Assembly: GCA_013216195.1 (NCBI GenBank)
Contig: JABSOQ010000014.1
Span: 1 to 43,849, forward strand
Length of the DNA: 43,849 bases
Origin: Bdellovibrionales bacterium
GTDB taxonomy: Bacteria; Bdellovibrionota; Bdellovibrionia; Bdellovibrionales; UBA1609
Direction: 5' to 3'
Below, in pieces: positions 25,302 to 34,690 of the stretch. The position numbers were made by a program, and so were the translations under genes. Position 1 is the first letter of the stretch; the number at the start of each line of letters is the position of its first letter. Below the pieces are notes generated by a model. That model ran no database searches and had not been told where the DNA came from. It saw only the letters and a program-made list of their open reading frames with translations.

Positions 25302-26104
25302 ATTGGAGGCTCAACCTTTTTCTTTCTCTTCTTTTTTACTTTCTTCTTGACCGTTTTTTTCTTCTTTTTGGGTTTCATGCCCATCTTGTAGTAGGCGTAA
25401 AGCCCTAAGCCAAGCAAGAGGGCGAAAAGACCAAGAAGCTCAAAGGCACTCATGCCAAGAAAACCAGATGGTTCGTTTGGCAATTCTGCAACATCTTGAC
25501 CTGACGGGATCATGCTCCCCATGGGCGCGCCAAAGTTTTCTTGCGAGACACCGGTCGCCATGTTGGGTCGGTTGGCCAGAAGATCTTTAGTGGCAACCAC
25601 TCTCAGAGACTCAATCGCTCTAATGAAGTCTTTAGAGTATTTTGTGTAGTGGGCTTGATGTGCACTAAAGGTGACCAAGATGGCAATTCGGTCTTTCATG
25701 GTAGCCAGGTAGCGAGTGTAGTAAGAGGTAACCTCACTACCCAACTGCATACCGTCTACCCACTTGTGGTTGGCAATGTTTCTTTCTTTAACATGCAAAA
25801 CTTTAGACTGATTTGGCTTACCAGCTTTGGTCAGAATTGTTTTTGGCCCTTTTAGGTAGGCGAGATAGTTGGCGTAACTGTCAGAGGGGCCAGCTTCTTT
25901 GGCAGTCAGAATGATAATAGCCTCTTTTGACTTTTTGCTGTAGCGACTCGTGCAGACAGTTTCTGTGTGCTCTCGTTGACACTTCCAATTTGGCGGAAGT
26001 TCAAAGCTTGTGTAGGCATTATGAAAACGAGCCGCATGAGAAGACTCTGGGGTCAATACAATCAGGCAACTCATTGCTACTAACAGACATGAAAGTGTTT
26101 TCAA
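25298..26104 (-). CDS. Secreted/tail-anchored membrane protein with a poly-Lys cytoplasmic tail, paralogue of the downstream gene
   Basis: Signal peptide, C-terminal TM (ELLGLFALLLGLGLYAYYKM), then KPKKKKKTVKKKVKKKRKKKVEPPI; 4-bp overlap with the paralogue. Confidence 0.8.
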   Translation of the reverse strand: MKTLSCLLVAMSCLIVLTPESSHAARFHNAYTSFELPPNWKCQREHTETVCTSRYSKKSKEAIIILTAKEAGPSDSYANYLAYLKGPKTILTKAGKPNQSKVLHVKERNIANHKWVDGMQLGSEVTSYYTRYLATMKDRIAILVTFSAHQAHYTKYSKDFIRAIESLRVVATKDLLANRPNMATGVSQENFGAPMGSMIPSGQDVAELPNEPSGFLGMSAFELLGLFALLLGLGLYAYYKMGMKPKKKKKTVKKKVKKKRKKKVEPPI

Positions 26105-26200
26105 GGTGGTTCTCTTTCGCTAGATCAATCGATGTCTTATTATAGAGTACAGTGTCTCATTTTTTGACTTGGAATGGCAGAGAAGCCAGACAAAGGCCCT

Positions 26201-26233
26201 AAAAATAAAAGCCTGTCTCAAATTGAGACAGGC
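26201..26233 (-). terminator. Rho-independent terminator for the S8 protease gene
   Basis: Perfect inverted repeat GCCTGTCTCAA-A-TTGAGACAGGC (26211-26233) with an AT-rich flank at 26201-26210 that gives TTTTATTTTT on the minus strand. Confidence 0.85.
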
Positions 26234-26266
26234 TTCACGCTGCACAGAATCTTCAGCTGCCATGAT

Positions 26267-28054
26267 CTAGAATTCAGCGATTTCTAGACTTCCCCCCTTG
26301 GCCTGAAGTTTCTGTACTGCCAACTCCACTGCAGCGAGAGCCTGGAGTGTCTTTCCTGTTTTAACAAATTTGTCTAAGCCCTCTACCGATTTGCCAGACT
26401 CTTGAAGAATCTCGATCACCTCAGCAGGCGAAAGGTCTGGGTCAATGGCCAGAACTTGAGCCGCGACTCCGGCCGCAATTGGTGCTGCCATTGATGTGCC
26501 CATCATACCTTGAATCATGATTCCCTCGGCATTTTCAGCAGTCGCCGACATAATGAAGTCGTCGGGGCCAAGCCCACCAGGTGCAGTCATGTCTACAGAG
26601 TTAACCCCGTAGTTTGAATAGGGCGATAGCATGTTGAAAGAGTCTTTTGCTGCAATCGAGAGAATGTTTTCACTTTGATCTGCGGCAGGGTACATGCCGA
26701 TAGTGTCGATATTTACCCCAAAGCCGGTCGATGGGTGACCATTTCCAGAGGCTGCTACTGCTAAAACGCCTTTTTCTTCGAGGTACTCCATTACAAATCT
26801 GTAGCTATTCACTCTAGCGTAGGCACCGAAAGACATATTGATAATTTCAGCACCAGCATCTGCCGCGTAAAACACGGATCCGATGAGTGTCATGCGATCT
26901 AGACCAGTCAGACCACCAGCTTTCACTGGTATGATCTTGGCGTCTTTCGCCATTCCGAAAGTTTCAGAGGCAATGAGGCCCGCTACGTGAGACCCGTGAC
27001 CATAGTCATCAAAGCCGTATGGGTCTTGGTCATGAAGGTCGTAGCCATAGCGATCGTCGACCATTCCGTTGCCGTCGTCATCGATGCCATTGTCGGCAAT
27101 TTCACCTTCGTTGATGAAAATATTGTTTCTTAAGTGCGGATGGTTGTAGTTCACGCCGCTGTCGACTACAGCCACTACAACTCCTTCACCAGTTGAGATC
27201 TCCCAAGCCGCTCGTGCTTGCAGTTCAACAAGGTGTTTGAATTCACCCAGATTGTTCTCTGTGGCTTTCTTCGTTGGCCCGACGTACTTGGCATTCGAGG
27301 TAGCGCCAAATCGATTGACTTTGACTTCGCAAACATCTCTCTCGTCTTGCACTATAGTCAGAACTTCGAACACTCCTACTGAATCAAGTGTGAACTCGAG
27401 CTTGCCCTCTAAGGTCACCTGCGCCTCAACCTTTGATCCTGTTGGTGGCTGCACGATCATGCCGATCTTAACAGGCGAGTCGTGGTTCGCATTGGGCTCA
27501 GAGCCGTTAGCATCAAGTTGAATTCTTTGTCCCACTTCAAGTTGCTGAATCTCAGAATCGAGATCGAGAACTGAAACCTCTGTGGTGAGTTTGACAATCG
27601 GTTTGTTAGGGTCATCAAAGTTGCATCGATTCAGTTTTTCTCGCTTGATCTCGACTTCAGAAAACCGAGCAGAGCCGATAAGCTCTTGTGCCAAGAGCTG
27701 AGGGCTCTTATCTAGGTTGAGATTCTGATTCGCAACGAAGTCATTTTGAATCGTGAGATGATCTGGAAACAGTTGCTCCACTTGCTCTCGACTCAGACCT
27801 TTCAGCGTGTAGAGACCATGAGCCTTGTTCACTTCTCGGTACTGAAGACTCGGGTGCGTGGCGAGAGCAGAAGCTAACTCGGCCTCTGCCAAGCCGTAGA
27901 TGCCGATTTCGCTTTCGGCTTGGGCTTGATTCGTTGGAGCTATTGACTTCTGAGCTTCGAAAGCTGTCAAAGGCCCTAAATCAGCACCCACACCACAAGC
28001 TGTTAGCCCTAGCAATGAGGCCGCTGTGATGGATTTCGATAGAAGACTTTTCAT
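26267..28054 (-). CDS. Subtilisin-like (S8) serine protease, lipoprotein
   Basis: Lipobox LLGLTACG; catalytic motifs VAVVDSGVNYNHPHLR (Asp), YGHGSHVAGLIAS (His), MMGTSMAAPIAAGVAA (Ser). Confidence 0.93.
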   Translation of the reverse strand: MKSLLSKSITAASLLGLTACGVGADLGPLTAFEAQKSIAPTNQAQAESEIGIYGLAEAELASALATHPSLQYREVNKAHGLYTLKGLSREQVEQLFPDHLTIQNDFVANQNLNLDKSPQLLAQELIGSARFSEVEIKREKLNRCNFDDPNKPIVKLTTEVSVLDLDSEIQQLEVGQRIQLDANGSEPNANHDSPVKIGMIVQPPTGSKVEAQVTLEGKLEFTLDSVGVFEVLTIVQDERDVCEVKVNRFGATSNAKYVGPTKKATENNLGEFKHLVELQARAAWEISTGEGVVVAVVDSGVNYNHPHLRNNIFINEGEIADNGIDDDGNGMVDDRYGYDLHDQDPYGFDDYGHGSHVAGLIASETFGMAKDAKIIPVKAGGLTGLDRMTLIGSVFYAADAGAEIINMSFGAYARVNSYRFVMEYLEEKGVLAVAASGNGHPSTGFGVNIDTIGMYPAADQSENILSIAAKDSFNMLSPYSNYGVNSVDMTAPGGLGPDDFIMSATAENAEGIMIQGMMGTSMAAPIAAGVAAQVLAIDPDLSPAEVIEILQESGKSVEGLDKFVKTGKTLQALAAVELAVQKLQAKGGSLEIAEF

Positions 28055-28281
28055 TATTCCCCCCCCGGAGACAGAGAGAGAATCTTACTCTGAGCAAAAT
28101 TTATCAACCAAGGTTTACCTATTACAGGGTATAAGTCATATCGATGTAAGAATCTAAAAGCCAATAAGATCGGGCCTTTAACGGGGTCTTCCTGATTCAA
28201 AGCTGCCTAATTGGGCATTAGTGAATTGCGATTTTACAAAATTTACGGAAATAGTGTGGTGGTTCCAAATTCATCCCAGGA

Positions 28282-28296
28282 TTTCTTTCAAAGAAA
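28282..28296. promoter_or_regulatory. Palindrome TTTCTTTCAAAGAAA, candidate LysR-type operator
   Basis: Perfect 7-bp arms about a central C, containing T-N11-A spacing; lies about 100 bp upstream of the LysR-type gene. Confidence 0.3.
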
Positions 28297-28395
28297 ACAC
28301 GAGAATTTTCAGCAAAGGGTGAATGCGAAAGCTTGAGAGTTCCAGAATCCATAAAAAAATATTATACTGCGCGCTGTCGATCTTAGGGAGGATCA

Positions 28396-29301
28396 ATGAA
28401 TTTCCAGCAACTCACCACGTTTTGTACAGTGTTATCAGAAGGTAGTATGACCGCAGCAGCAGACAAGCTGTTTCTTACACAGCCGGCGGTCAGTCAGCAA
28501 ATTCGAAACTTAGAAGAAGAGATGGGTGTGAACCTGCTCGTCAGAGGGGTTCGGCAAATCAAGCCAACTCTGCAAGGTCAGCTTCTGTACGACTATGCAA
28601 AGCGAATTTTGCATCTCACGCAACAAGCAGAGGTAGCCATACAGACTATTTCGCAAGAGATTACTGGTGATTTAAAGATTGGTACCATGAACTCACTTGG
28701 GCTTTATCTCATTTCACCGATCATTGGCTTGTTCTTAAAGCACAATTCTAAACTCAACATTAAACTCACTTATGGTTCGGGAGAGAAGATCATCTCAGAG
28801 ATGCGCCGAGGTGAGATTGATGTTGTGATTTTGCCAGACCTCAAAACAGAGTACGGTATCGAGTTTCAAGACTACGACAAAAAATTCTTGTTTAAAGATG
28901 AAATCTGGTTAGTTGGATCTGGCAAGAACACCTCTTTGCCGTCTTCAATTCAGCTTAAGGATCTGCCAAATCATCCGATCATTTCATTCACCGAGAAGTA
29001 CCCAGGGTTTCGCTTGATGCTTGAGAAGAAGTTTAGCGAACAAAAGGTTAACCCTACGCCAACGTTTGAGACTGACAACGTGGGAACTTTGAAAAGAGTG
29101 ATTGAATCAGGCTTGGGTTGGGGTTTCTTGCCAGCACATTCCATCCGTAAACAAGTGCGAACAGGTCGTTTGCAGATGATTCAGTGTGAAGAGGTTCGCT
29201 ACGCTGTTAACGTCAATATGTACTTTAGAAGAGAGAGAGCACAAGACCAAGTGATCGACGTGTTCTTCAGAGCTCTCCATCAACAAGCTCTTAATCACTA
29301 A
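28396..29301 (+). CDS. LysR-family transcriptional regulator
   Basis: N-terminal HTH MNFQQLTTFCTVLSEGSMTAAADKLFLTQPAVSQQIRNLEEEMGVNLLVRG and a LysR substrate-binding-like domain; GGGAGG RBS upstream. Confidence 0.95.
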   Translation: MNFQQLTTFCTVLSEGSMTAAADKLFLTQPAVSQQIRNLEEEMGVNLLVRGVRQIKPTLQGQLLYDYAKRILHLTQQAEVAIQTISQEITGDLKIGTMNSLGLYLISPIIGLFLKHNSKLNIKLTYGSGEKIISEMRRGEIDVVILPDLKTEYGIEFQDYDKKFLFKDEIWLVGSGKNTSLPSSIQLKDLPNHPIISFTEKYPGFRLMLEKKFSEQKVNPTPTFETDNVGTLKRVIESGLGWGFLPAHSIRKQVRTGRLQMIQCEEVRYAVNVNMYFRRERAQDQVIDVFFRALHQQALNH

Positions 29302-29332
29302 CAGAGGTAATTGAGATAATTTAGACAAAGAG

Positions 29333-29360
29333 GCCTTGGTGGTTCAGCCAAGGCTTTTTT
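29333..29360 (+). terminator. Rho-independent terminator after the LysR-type gene
   Basis: GCCTTGG-TGGTTCAG-CCAAGGC followed by TTTTTT. Confidence 0.88.
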
Positions 29361-29362
29361 CG

Positions 29363-30208
29363 TTAAAGCATGGCCCCATAAGGAATTTCAATACGAGCAG
29401 CCACTAGTCTTACAATTTCAGCAGCCGTCTCTTCAAGAGCACGATCAGTAACATCGAAAACTGGCCACCGTTTGTTCTTCTTGAAGAGCTCGTTGGCAAA
29501 ATCGATTTCTTTTTGAATGTGAGCGAGACTGGCGTACTCACTGCCCGGGTCTTGGCCAAATTTTTCAAGTCGTTTCTTACGAATTCTCGACAACGAGCTG
29601 TGATCTATTGTGAGGCCAACAATCTTTCTTTGATCAATTTCAAACAGTTCTTCAGGCACAGGGGTACCAATGACCAAAGGCACATTAGCGACCTTCCAGC
29701 CCTTGTGGCTTAGAAATATACTCAATGGGGTCTTGCTGGTACGGCTGATGCCGACCAGGACAATGTCGGCCTTTTCAAGGCCAGATGTGAGTTTTCCGTC
29801 GTCATGTTTCACAGTAAACTCAATGGCTTCGATTCTTTTGAAGTAGCGTTCATCAACTGTTCGCAGAATTCCGGCCTCTGATTTTCGTGATTCATTGCCA
29901 AGGTAAGCGTCAAGGGCTGTAAGTACTGGTCCCATCAGGTCGACTGTTAAGATGCCCTTTTCGCTGGCTTTCTCTAGCAAAGAGTTTCGCATTTCAGGGC
30001 TTACCATCGTGTGAACGATGCAGCCCCGTTTGCTGAATACCTCTTCGACTAGAGATTCAATTTGATCTTCAGTTCTAACGTTTTTGCAGCGAACGATCTG
30101 AACATCTTTTTCTGGATACTGCACGAGGCCGGCTCTGACCATCGAGGTGGCAGTTTCTCCGGTGCCATCAGATAAAATGAATACCGTAAAGGTTTGGCTG
30201 TCTGTCAC
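29363..30208 (-). CDS. ppsR: PEP synthase/PPDK regulatory kinase-phosphorylase (DUF299 family)
   Basis: FILSDGTGETATSMVRAGLVQY, DIVLVGISRTSKTPLSIFLSHKGWKVANVPLV (P-loop-like motif) and GLTIDHSSLSRIRKKRL are typical of the family. Confidence 0.92.
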   Translation of the reverse strand: MTDSQTFTVFILSDGTGETATSMVRAGLVQYPEKDVQIVRCKNVRTEDQIESLVEEVFSKRGCIVHTMVSPEMRNSLLEKASEKGILTVDLMGPVLTALDAYLGNESRKSEAGILRTVDERYFKRIEAIEFTVKHDDGKLTSGLEKADIVLVGISRTSKTPLSIFLSHKGWKVANVPLVIGTPVPEELFEIDQRKIVGLTIDHSSLSRIRKKRLEKFGQDPGSEYASLAHIQKEIDFANELFKKNKRWPVFDVTDRALEETAAEIVRLVAARIEIPYGAML

Positions 30209-30212
30209 TCAG

Positions 30213-30677
30213 CTACTCCAAGGTTGTAGAATACGGAACTATAGAGACGAGATGCTGATCTTCTTCTGGCCAAAATGACTTCACTTGTTCAACATTCATG
30301 TTGTCGGGCAAGAATAGACGAACCTGTGGGCGCTCCAATTCAGCCCAAATTTTTCTCAAGGCATCAAACCAGTCAGCTTGCTTGTCTAAAAACGGAACCC
30401 GAACGATGGCCTCCACGGGAAGGTGCCCCTGGCAGCCAATAAGAAGTGGGGCACTTTTGTCTGCTGGAAAGTCAAACTCAGGGAGTTCGTTTTCTATCAG
30501 CGTTTGTTTGAGATCTGAATGAATCTCACGGTGTTGGTGCTTTTCAGCTCTGCGCATTTGCATGTTCAAGTACCAGTCAATGCGCTTGGTCCATGGCGAG
30601 TGCTCAGGTTGGGGCGTGATCCACAACTGGGCACCTGATGAGAACGCATTTGGACTAGTTAATACCTTAATAGACAT
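30213..30677 (-). CDS. Hypothetical protein, probably co-transcribed with ppsR
   Basis: Intact 154-aa ORF 4 bp upstream of ppsR on the same strand; family not recognised. Confidence 0.7.
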   Translation of the reverse strand: MSIKVLTSPNAFSSGAQLWITPQPEHSPWTKRIDWYLNMQMRRAEKHQHREIHSDLKQTLIENELPEFDFPADKSAPLLIGCQGHLPVEAIVRVPFLDKQADWFDALRKIWAELERPQVRLFLPDNMNVEQVKSFWPEEDQHLVSIVPYSTTLE

Positions 30678-30778
30678 AAGGTAACGCTAACAAAACTGAT
30701 CGGCTTAGGCACCAGAAATTGTGGTGAGAGAACTCTGATTGCGGCGCAACAGGTTTGACTAGGGGGTAGCGGGCTTCT

Positions 30779-31198
30779 CTAGTTCAGGCTTTTCAAGATC
30801 TGGTCAAGCACACCATTGACGTAGGAGCCTGACTCGGAGGAGCCATATTTTTTAGAGACTTCAACAGCCTCATTAATCGCTGTTTTGCCAGGTACTTCAT
30901 CTGCCATATGAACGATCTCAAAGGCCGCTATTCTCATGATGTTGAGTTCAACAAGGGCCATTCGCTCTAGCTTCCAGTGGGCACTATTGGCTTGCAAGGT
31001 CTGATCAAGGCTGTCTTTGTGTGAGTTTACTCCATTGAGCAAGACTTCAGCATATTGCCAAACCTCTGCGGGAGCTTGATGGTAAACTCGGAACCTTTCT
31101 AGCGCCTCTGCAAAAGGCATCGTGGGTGAGAATTCTTGTTGAAAAAGAACCTGCAAGGCAAGCTCTCTCGATTGACGTCTAAGTTTTGGAACAATCAT
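30779..31198 (-). CDS. nusB: Transcription antitermination protein NusB
   Basis: RRQSRELALQVLFQQEF and AINEAVEVSKKYGSSESGSYVNGVLDQI match NusB. Confidence 0.95.
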   Translation of the reverse strand: MIVPKLRRQSRELALQVLFQQEFSPTMPFAEALERFRVYHQAPAEVWQYAEVLLNGVNSHKDSLDQTLQANSAHWKLERMALVELNIMRIAAFEIVHMADEVPGKTAINEAVEVSKKYGSSESGSYVNGVLDQILKSLN

Positions 31199-31695
31199 GC
31201 ATTCACATCTTTATTCGGAATAGGGGGAAGTTCTTCTGGGGTGGTCTCGAGACTCTCAACAAATTCATGAATGTCTTTGAAGGTTTTGTAGACACTTGCG
31301 AAGCGAACATAGGCAACGTCATCGAGCTCTTTCAACTCAGACATTACAATTTGCCCGAGAAGCTTCGCATTCATTTCTTTTTCGCCTCGGTTTTGAGCCC
31401 ATTTGGCGATTTTAGCCACAGAGCTTTCAATCTCAGCAATGCTCACTGGTCGTTTTTTGCAGGCAATCTGAATACCTCTACGGAGCTTCTCTTTCGAAAA
31501 AGGCTCACGACGGCCATCTTTTTTCTTAACATGCGGATAATTGACTAAAATGCTCTCAACGGTAGAGAAACGGGTTTTGCATTTCATGCATTCACGCCGT
31601 CTTCGGATATCACCCTCTTTTTGAATTCGAGTGTCTAGCACCCGATTTTCTGTATAACCACAGTGAGGGCAATTCATGTCGCTTTTGTCTCCCAA
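31195..31695 (-). CDS. nrdR: Transcriptional repressor NrdR
   Basis: MNCPHCGYTENRVLDTRIQKEGDIRRRRECMKCKTRFSTVE zinc ribbon plus ATP-cone; adjacent to nusB. Likely start is the Met of MNCPHCG. Confidence 0.95.
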   Translation of the reverse strand: MGDKSDMNCPHCGYTENRVLDTRIQKEGDIRRRRECMKCKTRFSTVESILVNYPHVKKKDGRREPFSKEKLRRGIQIACKKRPVSIAEIESSVAKIAKWAQNRGEKEMNAKLLGQIVMSELKELDDVAYVRFASVYKTFKDIHEFVESLETTPEELPPIPNKDVNA

Positions 31696-31979
31696 GTCAT
31701 CTTCAAAAGATGTATCAACAACTGATGTGCTTCTTCCTAGTGCCCGGATTATTATGGCAGAATCTACCTCGGGTCAAGCTACGGGTGCTTTCTAACTCTT
31801 TTTCTTAGTTAAGAATATCAGATACTTAGCTCTATTGATCGAGATCTTAAGGTTGGCTTTTGGGGGAGCTTTAAGTTCAAATGCGGTCTGTCATATTTTT
31901 TCACCCGCACAGCGCAATGGGCTGTCGTACAGCCAAGCTTGATCTATTATAAACGGGCTTTTTTCAGGGAGACCCAAAT

Positions 31980-32702
31980 ATGCTGACATCATGGAATCTG
32001 CTAATTTTCACCTTGGTTTCAACACTAACATTCTCGGCTTACGCCCAAATAGAGGTTTATGATGACGAGTCTGGCAGTGAGACCAGGCAGGCCAAGCCGA
32101 AGACGGGTCGAGATGCAGCTGCCGACTATTTTATCAAGCGAAAGCAAAATAGGAGTGATGCCCGTCAGCCAAGTAAGCCCGGCAGAGTTGGCGATTACAG
32201 ACCTGCCACACGTTCTGTGGCTTCGAATGGCGACCGCTTCTTAAGCCTAAGCGCGGGCGTGTTTTTTGATAATGAGAGTTATGCCTGGGGTGAAGACAAT
32301 CAAGATGATGTGGCCAACTTCACTGCTGGAGTGACCTACCGAGTAGGTGAGTGGGTGAGTTCAATGGATATGAACTTTAGGGCCGATATCACCTCTTACA
32401 CCCTTGACGAGGGAGATGCTTTGAAGATTAGCATGATGCCGATTGTGACCTTTCCAGATGCGAGAAGTGGTTTCCCGCTTTACTTTGGTGCAGGAGGAGG
32501 TCTAGGAGTTTTCTTTAGACAGATTGATGATGAGTCACATTTGTCTTTTGACTATACGATTATGGCCGGAGCACGTATCATGGAAGTCATTGAAGGCATG
32601 GGTGTTATGATGGAAGTCGGAATGAAGAACCATGTCTTGTTGCTCAGTGATGGGCAGTTTAATGGCGCATACTTCTCAATAGGATCTGTATTTGAGTTCT
32701 GA
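31980..32702 (+). CDS. Signal-peptide protein, probable outer-membrane beta-barrel
   Basis: Signal peptide MLTSWNLLIFTLVSTLTFSAYA, Gly/aromatic-rich beta pattern, C-terminal FSIGSVFEF. Confidence 0.75.
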   Translation: MLTSWNLLIFTLVSTLTFSAYAQIEVYDDESGSETRQAKPKTGRDAAADYFIKRKQNRSDARQPSKPGRVGDYRPATRSVASNGDRFLSLSAGVFFDNESYAWGEDNQDDVANFTAGVTYRVGEWVSSMDMNFRADITSYTLDEGDALKISMMPIVTFPDARSGFPLYFGAGGGLGVFFRQIDDESHLSFDYTIMAGARIMEVIEGMGVMMEVGMKNHVLLLSDGQFNGAYFSIGSVFEF

Positions 32703-33960
32703 AGCAAATAACAAACTACATCGACCAATATACCTCGGGTTAGAACCTATGCTGAGAGAGATTTTTCTCGAACAGCGAAGAACCCCAGGTACTCTGAAAC
32801 ATGCTTTTTCTCAAAACCGTAAGTGGGGTGGTCGCGACCGCAAGATAGCGGCTGAGATCATATATGAGTGCGTGCGATGGTGGCGAAGGCTGCATTTCAG
32901 TAACTTCTCTGAATGGACAGATGCCTACCTTCATTCGCAGACGGCTCAGAAGCATCTGCCTGAAAACTATTTAATTGCGAATTTGCACTTGCAACTCTGC
33001 CGAATGGATCTCGACACAGGCGATTTGTTGGATCGATCAGAGTATGAGTCGGCCCTACAAAGGTTTAATGCGGCAGAAGACTTTGCTCCTGCGGTAATTG
33101 AGTCTACTTCAGATGTTTTCTTTTCTATTGGTGAGAGAGAACTCGCCGTAGATTGGAGTGAAACCCTGAAAGCGCTTAATGAAGCTGCTCCAGTTTTTTT
33201 GCGAGTCAATAGTCTAAAGGCTTCGTCTGTTGAAGAGGTCAAGAAAGCCCTGCATGATGAAGGTATCGAGACCGAGACAGTTGATGATGTCGAGATGGGA
33301 CTGAAGCTGAATCAGCGACAAAATGTTTTTGCAACTGAGACCTATAAGAAAGGTCTTTTTGAGATGCAAGATGCTGCTTCACAACAAGTAGCTCCACTTC
33401 TCGCACCTCAACCTGGTGAAAGAGTCATTGACGCTTGTGCCGGTGCCGGTGGAAAGACCCTACACATCAGTGCTCTGATGAAAAACAAAGGTCAGCTGAT
33501 CGCTCTTGATATCACCGACTGGAAGCTGGAAGAGCTTCAGAAACGAGCTGCTCGCGCTGGATGTGACAACGTTGAAACTCGAAGAATTGAGTCGACAAAG
33601 ACAATTAAGCGCCTTCATGATTCTGCAGATGCAGTTCTGCTTGATGTGCCCTGCACAGGATCAGGTACGATTCGTCGCTACGCAGATGCAAAATGGAAAA
33701 TAGATGAAGAGGAGCTTCAGCAGCTGATACATGCGCAGCGTGAAATCCTCGACCGCTACTCGAAAATGGTGAAACCGGGGGGGCGTCTTGTCTACTCCAC
33801 ATGTAGTGTTTTTCCGTCAGAGAATCAGAAGCAAATCGCCTGGGCTCTCGAGGGCCCCATGAAGGGGTGGAGCCAGGTCTCAGAGTACATAAACTTGCCT
33901 CAAAAAACAGGCTTCGATGGCTTCTATGCTGTGTTGCTTAAGCGGCCCGAGAGCGCTTAG
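32692..33960 (+). CDS. RsmB-like rRNA (cytosine-C5) methyltransferase (NOL1/NOP2/sun family)
   Basis: VIDACAGAGGKTLHISALM (SAM site), LLDVPCTGSGTIRRYADAKWKI and LVYSTCSVFPSEN (the two Cys motifs). TTG 32692 or ATG 32749 start. Confidence 0.9.
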   Translation: MSSEANNKLHRPIYLGLEPMLREIFLEQRRTPGTLKHAFSQNRKWGGRDRKIAAEIIYECVRWWRRLHFSNFSEWTDAYLHSQTAQKHLPENYLIANLHLQLCRMDLDTGDLLDRSEYESALQRFNAAEDFAPAVIESTSDVFFSIGERELAVDWSETLKALNEAAPVFLRVNSLKASSVEEVKKALHDEGIETETVDDVEMGLKLNQRQNVFATETYKKGLFEMQDAASQQVAPLLAPQPGERVIDACAGAGGKTLHISALMKNKGQLIALDITDWKLEELQKRAARAGCDNVETRRIESTKTIKRLHDSADAVLLDVPCTGSGTIRRYADAKWKIDEEELQQLIHAQREILDRYSKMVKPGGRLVYSTCSVFPSENQKQIAWALEGPMKGWSQVSEYINLPQKTGFDGFYAVLLKRPESA

Positions 33961-34030
33961 AGCATATCAACCTGATACACTTCGGTGATAGAAATGGGAG
34001 AATCTCCCCCTCTAGCCCTATAATTAAGGT

Positions 34031-34174
34031 ATGCAAATTTCAGCAGCAATCCTTATGGGATTGGTCGGCATTTTTGTGTTTTTGAACAGCTCGAGTAGCC
34101 GTGAGGGAGCCCTTGTGCGAATTCGCGATCACCAAGACCAAAAGTACCCGGCTAACAGATCACGACGACGATAG
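34031..34174 (+). CDS. Possible small single-TM protein (47 aa), below the supplied ORF-track cutoff
   Basis: Translated by hand: MQISAAILMGLVGIFVFLNSSSSREGALVRIRDHQDQKYPANRSRRR*. N-terminal hydrophobic helix and basic tail; Shine-Dalgarno weak. Confidence 0.4.
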   Translation: MQISAAILMGLVGIFVFLNSSSSREGALVRIRDHQDQKYPANRSRRR

Positions 34175-34219
34175 TTTTCGTTTCAGTATGTATGCAGAAC
34201 GTGAAGGGATAACATTCTA

Positions 34220-34690
34220 ATGGGGAAACTCAATTTCACTCGCTGGATAGCCACCAGCTCATTTGCACTAGCAGGTTTAATCACCTTGGGTCATTTTACC
34301 AATTGCGCGCCACCTCCCGCAGGAAGCGTGAGCGAATCTTCAGGCGATACCTATTACGATGGTGAGGTTCGAATCGTCGACGATTGGCAGAGCACCGAAA
34401 TCGCCTTTTTGAAATCTCACCAGCAGGTTGAGCAAGATGTAAAGACTCTCGTTCTCGATGGCATTTGTGGGCGTAAATCTCAAGGCTCGATCAATTGGGC
34501 CATCAAAGGTCGTGAAGAGATTTCTGGTGTCGGGGAGTGCGAACTAGGTGGGTTTCGTATCGAGGTTTCTGATATTGAAAGTCTCGACTGTGGCAACACT
34601 TACTTCTTAGAAGCCACCACCAAAGAGACCAACAAAACTGCTAAGATTTATCTTTCGAGAAACTGCAATGGCCGAGTTTCGACCTTGTGA
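34220..34690 (+). CDS. Small lipoprotein, unassigned
   Basis: Signal peptide with lipobox-like LGHFTNCAPPP; intact ORF. Confidence 0.75.
   Translation: MGKLNFTRWIATSSFALAGLITLGHFTNCAPPPAGSVSESSGDTYYDGEVRIVDDWQSTEIAFLKSHQQVEQDVKTLVLDGICGRKSQGSINWAIKGREEISGVGECELGGFRIEVSDIESLDCGNTYFLEATTKETNKTAKIYLSRNCNGRVSTL

Noticed and set aside
28333-28368. TTGAGA ... TATACT as a sigma-70 promoter for the LysR-type gene
   Set aside because: Spacer is 24 nt, outside the usual range; TATACT alone may be a -10 element, but no convincing -35 is present.
31920-31934. GGCTGT-CGT-ACAGCC hairpin upstream of 31980, considered as an NrdR box or riboswitch element
   Set aside because: Does not match the NrdR-box pattern and is too small to support a riboswitch call.
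33996-34008. GGGAG-AAT-CTCCC dyad after the RsmB-like gene, considered as a terminator
   Set aside because: Only 5-6 bp arms and no following T-run on either strand.
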